Origin: Pythium myriotylum
Lineage: Eukaryota > Oomycota > Peronosporomycetes > Pythiales > Pythiaceae
Assembly (NCBI GenBank): GCA_023091665.1
Contig: JALJCQ010000012.1
Location: forward strand, 2,666,001 to 2,730,000
Reading direction: 5' to 3'
Length of the DNA: 64,000 nucleotides
The position numbers and the translations under genes are program-made. Below are positions 61,601 to 64,000 of the stretch, in pieces; the stretch's first letter is position 1, and every line of letters begins with the position of its first letter. The notes beneath the pieces are model-generated. The model was given only the letters and a program-made list of their open reading frames with translations, was not told the DNA's origin and did no database searches.

Positions 61601-63291
61601 TGTAATGAAACCATCGCCATCAGCGTCGAACAACGAAAACGCAGCTACCACTTTGTCCTCGCGGCTACCACCGCACAATATGGAAAGTCCACTGCTCAGC
61701 TCGATAAAATCGACCGTATCGCTTCCGTCTCGGTCAAATACGTTGAAGAGTCGGTCCAAGAAACGTGCCAGGGCGCGGGACGGCTTCTTCTTTTGACGCT
61801 GCAAAATCCTGTAGAAGCAATTCTTGAACGCACTTCGGGTCAACACTAATGCCGTGTCGCTGCTACTTCGACCACTGTTCTGTGTAGTCGTCTGGGCTGC
61901 GGAGCTAAAGAGGGAGAAAAGGTCTTCGGCGGATAAGTTTGCAAGTCCTGTCAGCTCACGGAGGCGCCCAATCGTGAGGTCGTCTGACTTCGTGCGGGAG
62001 CCCTTGCTTTTCGGTTTGGCCACAGGTGATGTTGTGGGTGACACGTTAATGCCGGCTAAATGCGCCGGTGCGGGTTTTGAGTACCATTCTTGGAATGCCT
62101 GAAACGAAAGTTTGTCCGTCTGGTCCACACCGGCCTCCCGAAAGCACTGTTGCGCTGTGACAGTTCCCAGCTCCAACGGATCAACACTAACAAGACAATG
62201 TCGTCAGAACGGCCACAGAGATCATCCAATGAAATCAACATACTTTTTTTGCTGGAATAGCTCTGGCGAGGTCTCAGCGATCACGATGAAGACAGCCGTA
62301 AGGTACTTGGTCATTTCCTGTAACGTGATACGGCCGTCGTGGTCGCTATCGTAAAGATCGAATGTCACCCGAATCTTGTCATCGCGCTCGCCGCTCGCAA
62401 ACACGGACACGCCACCCAAGAACTCAGCTACGTCCACGACGCCTTCGTTGTCGGCGTCAAAGATCGCAAAGAGACGGTCGAACATAGTGCGGGCGAGTGG
62501 GTCATAGCGGCCCGTCTATGAGTTGCAGTCAAATAGCAAGCAAGTAAGGATGAGGTCTTTCTCAGATCACCACAGTAAACCTGCAAGCATCATACCTGCG
62601 ATAGAATCTTCTCCAGACAGGCATCAAACACCGCACGATCCATCTCGCCGCGAGGGCACGCTTGCGTGAACACATGGACAAGCTGGGGCAGCTCAAAGTC
62701 GGTCAGATCGAGCTCGCGCAGTAGTTCGTCTTCGTCCTCGAGGTCGTCGTCGTCGTCGTCGTCGCCGCGCTCGACGACCATGTCGCTCTGGCGCCGCACG
62801 GCTCCGTTCTCGTGGGCGTCGTCGTCGCTCTCGGCCGCGGGACGGCCGCCGCGCGGCAGCAAGTCGTACGCGTCCACGAATTCGGGGCGTCCAACGACGT
62901 GGGTTTCCTGGTGGGGTCGTCGGCCGCGGCTGTGGCTGCGGTGGCGGCGCTTGCTGCGTTTCGTGGACGGCGTCGCGGGCGTCGACTCGCCTTCGGTCTC
63001 GGCGTCGGCGTCGGCCGCGGGCGAGAGCGAGGACGCGAAGACGACCTCGAAGACGCCGTGCTCGAAGCGCCGCGGCGCGCGCGGCAGCAGCGAGAGCGGG
63101 AAGACGACGCCCGAGGCGACCTGGCGCAGCGCCACGGGCTCGTCGGGCGCGCCGAGCGCCGCGCGCAGACAGGCCGCGATCTCGTCGAGCGCGAGCGCCG
63201 GCGAGAGCAGCAGCTGCTGGCCGCCGGCGAGCTGCACGGCGAAGGCGGAGGGCTGCGCGGCGCCGTTGGGTCGCGCGCGTGGGGAGCTCAT
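55646..63291 (-). CDS. Giant protein of eleven calaxin-like EF-hand modules (4 exons, 2484 aa)
   Basis: Exons 63291-62596, 62515-62244, 62186-55721 and 55666-55646 (last exon 7 codons, TGG..TAG); introns 80, 57 and 54 nt. The N-terminal ~232 residues have no EF-hand: a possible ubiquitin-like/beta start, a basic Ser/Arg patch, then an Asp run. From about residue 235 the same ~200-residue module repeats eleven times. Each has a degenerate first helix pair (DVLEFFEASADAQGNVSK type), then three canonical calcium loops: DxDxxGxVDFxE, followed by GLSxLCGG, then DxNxDGxISxxE, and DxxxDGKLSFEEF. I count about 32 intact loops; the third loop of module 1 is degenerate. The module resembles calaxin/EFCAB1, a calcium sensor of ciliary outer dynein arms. 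A cytoskeletal calcium-responsive filament or spring is plausible. Confidence 0.9.
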
Positions 63292-63511
63292 GGGCGACGC
63301 GACCCCCTCGCGAGCAGCGTTTCTTTGGGAGGGAGCTTTGGATGCGGGGAAGCGCCCGGGGCGGAACGAGTACTAGGGGCGCGCGGCAAAGTACGAATTG
63401 AGGCTGCGAAACGACCCACTTCAAGAAGCCGATCGCGTACTTAGTCGAGTCTCAACACTACGCGACCGTGCGGTCTCCTTGAGCAGCTCCGCAGACACGC
63501 ACGACACCAGC
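63292..63511. promoter_or_regulatory. Divergent intergenic space, 220 bp
   Basis: It lies between the EF-hand giant (minus) and the short-chain dehydrogenase (plus). Both promoters must lie here by position; I see no defined motif. Confidence 0.35.
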
Positions 63512-64000
63512 ATGACGCGGGCCGTGCTCGTCACCGGAGGCACCTCCGGCGTCGGGCTCGCGTGCTGCCAGGCGCTCGTGGCCGACGCCAGCGCGCCCGT
63601 GCACGTGCTGCTCGTGGGCCGCGACGACGAGCGCGTGCAGCGCGCCGTCGACCTCGTGAACGCCGTCGCGGCGCCCGGCTCCTCCGTCGAAGGCCGCCTC
63701 GCGGATCTCGCGAGCCTCGAATCGGTTCGCGCGCTCGTGAACCGCATCATCGAGCAGCGAGTCAAGCTCTTCGCTGTGGTCTGCAATGCAGCCGTGGAGT
63801 CGCCCGAGAAGGAAAAGTCCCCAGAGGGCTTCGAGACGACGTTCGCGACGAACCACCTCGGCCATTTCCTGCTGGTCACGTCGTTGTACCACAGCGGTAT
63901 GTTCCTCGCTAGCACCGACAAACCGAGAGTCGTGATCCTGTCATCCTCGCTGCACAACCCGGAGCGCGAAGGGCCGCGAACACCGGACGTGAGTGACTGG
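63512..64000 (+). CDS. Short-chain dehydrogenase/reductase, 5' part only (163 codons visible)
   Basis: From ATG 63512 the frame is open to the window edge. It begins with the Rossmann strand and glycine-rich loop TRAVLVTGGTSGVGLACCQA (TGxxxGxG), then VHVLLVGRDDERVQRAVDLV, a cofactor-adenine Asp in RLADLASLESV, and VVCNAAVE (the NAG-type strand 4 motif), TTFATNHLGHFLLVTSLY and VVILSSSLHNP with the catalytic Ser region. The YxxxK motif must lie beyond the window. The Gly-Arg-Asp after strand 2 suggests NADP(H). The overall pattern suits the retinol dehydrogenase/protochlorophyllide-reductase-like branch of classical SDRs; substrate unknown. Confidence 0.85.
   Translation, partial: MTRAVLVTGGTSGVGLACCQALVADASAPVHVLLVGRDDERVQRAVDLVNAVAAPGSSVEGRLADLASLESVRALVNRIIEQRVKLFAVVCNAAVESPEKEKSPEGFETTFATNHLGHFLLVTSLYHSGMFLASTDKPRVVILSSSLHNPEREGPRTPDVSDW

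Noticed and set aside
1..64000. Bacterial-type features (operons, Shine-Dalgarno sites, CRISPR, attachment sites), tRNA or rRNA genes
   Set aside because: Genes carry spliceosomal introns and eukaryote-specific domains; no repeat-spacer array, cloverleaf or rRNA-like segment was noticed. A tRNAscan or Rfam search would be needed to exclude small RNAs fully.

Overview
The window is nuclear DNA of a compact eukaryotic genome, most likely an oomycete (water mould) or close stramenopile. I infer this from genes packed 30-500 bp apart on both strands, about 38 deduced introns of only 44-100 nt with GT..AG ends (several with a CTGAC/CTAAC-like branch site), GC-rich codon use, a 13/16 match to the oomycete core promoter, and the gene mix: LRR receptor-like TKL kinase, AAAP transporter families, a PAPS reductase-glutaredoxin fusion, and axonemal genes expected of a zoosporic organism. 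I see no rRNA, tRNA, CRISPR, phage or intact transposon. Exon joins below were worked out by hand from reading frame and splice signals; in every multi-exon model the exon lengths sum to a multiple of three. Layout. 1-6.2 kb: edge of an unknown gene, a small ankyrin protein, an LSM protein (NAA38-like), a PH-RhoGAP without an arginine finger, and a receptor-like LRR pseudokinase. 7-14.4 kb: a Tudor-less SMN protein, an unknown 950-residue protein in 8 exons, a coiled-coil protein and a mitochondrial PPR-like protein. 14.5-20.6 kb: FHIP (FTS-Hook-interacting) protein, an AAAP amino-acid transporter and seipin. 20.7-25.3 kb: four tandem membrane-anchored RBR ubiquitin ligases, two sharing a block identical at the DNA level. 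25.5-32.7 kb: a convergent pair of chromatin-type genes, a TFIIS-N/LW protein and a 1603-residue PWWP-JAMM deubiquitinase-like protein. 33.2-40.7 kb: a RIO1-like kinase that has lost its catalytic Asp, a multi-pass membrane protein, two more AAAP transporters and the PAPS reductase-glutaredoxin fusion. 40.8-52.7 kb: axonemal DNAI7/CASC1, two tandem sestrins with an identical last exon, and an EF-hand/WD-repeat protein. 52.8-64 kb: two unknown probably nuclear proteins, a 2484-residue protein made of eleven calaxin-like EF-hand modules, and the start of a short-chain dehydrogenase. Working together. Three genes point to motile flagella (DNAI7, the EF-hand/WD protein, the calaxin-like array). 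Sestrins and AAAP transporters belong to amino-acid handling and sensing. NAA38, SMN, RIO1-like and the PWWP-JAMM/LW pair are core nuclear and cytoplasmic housekeeping. A striking theme is loss of catalysis in signalling domains: two pseudokinases and one finger-less RhoGAP lie within 35 kb.
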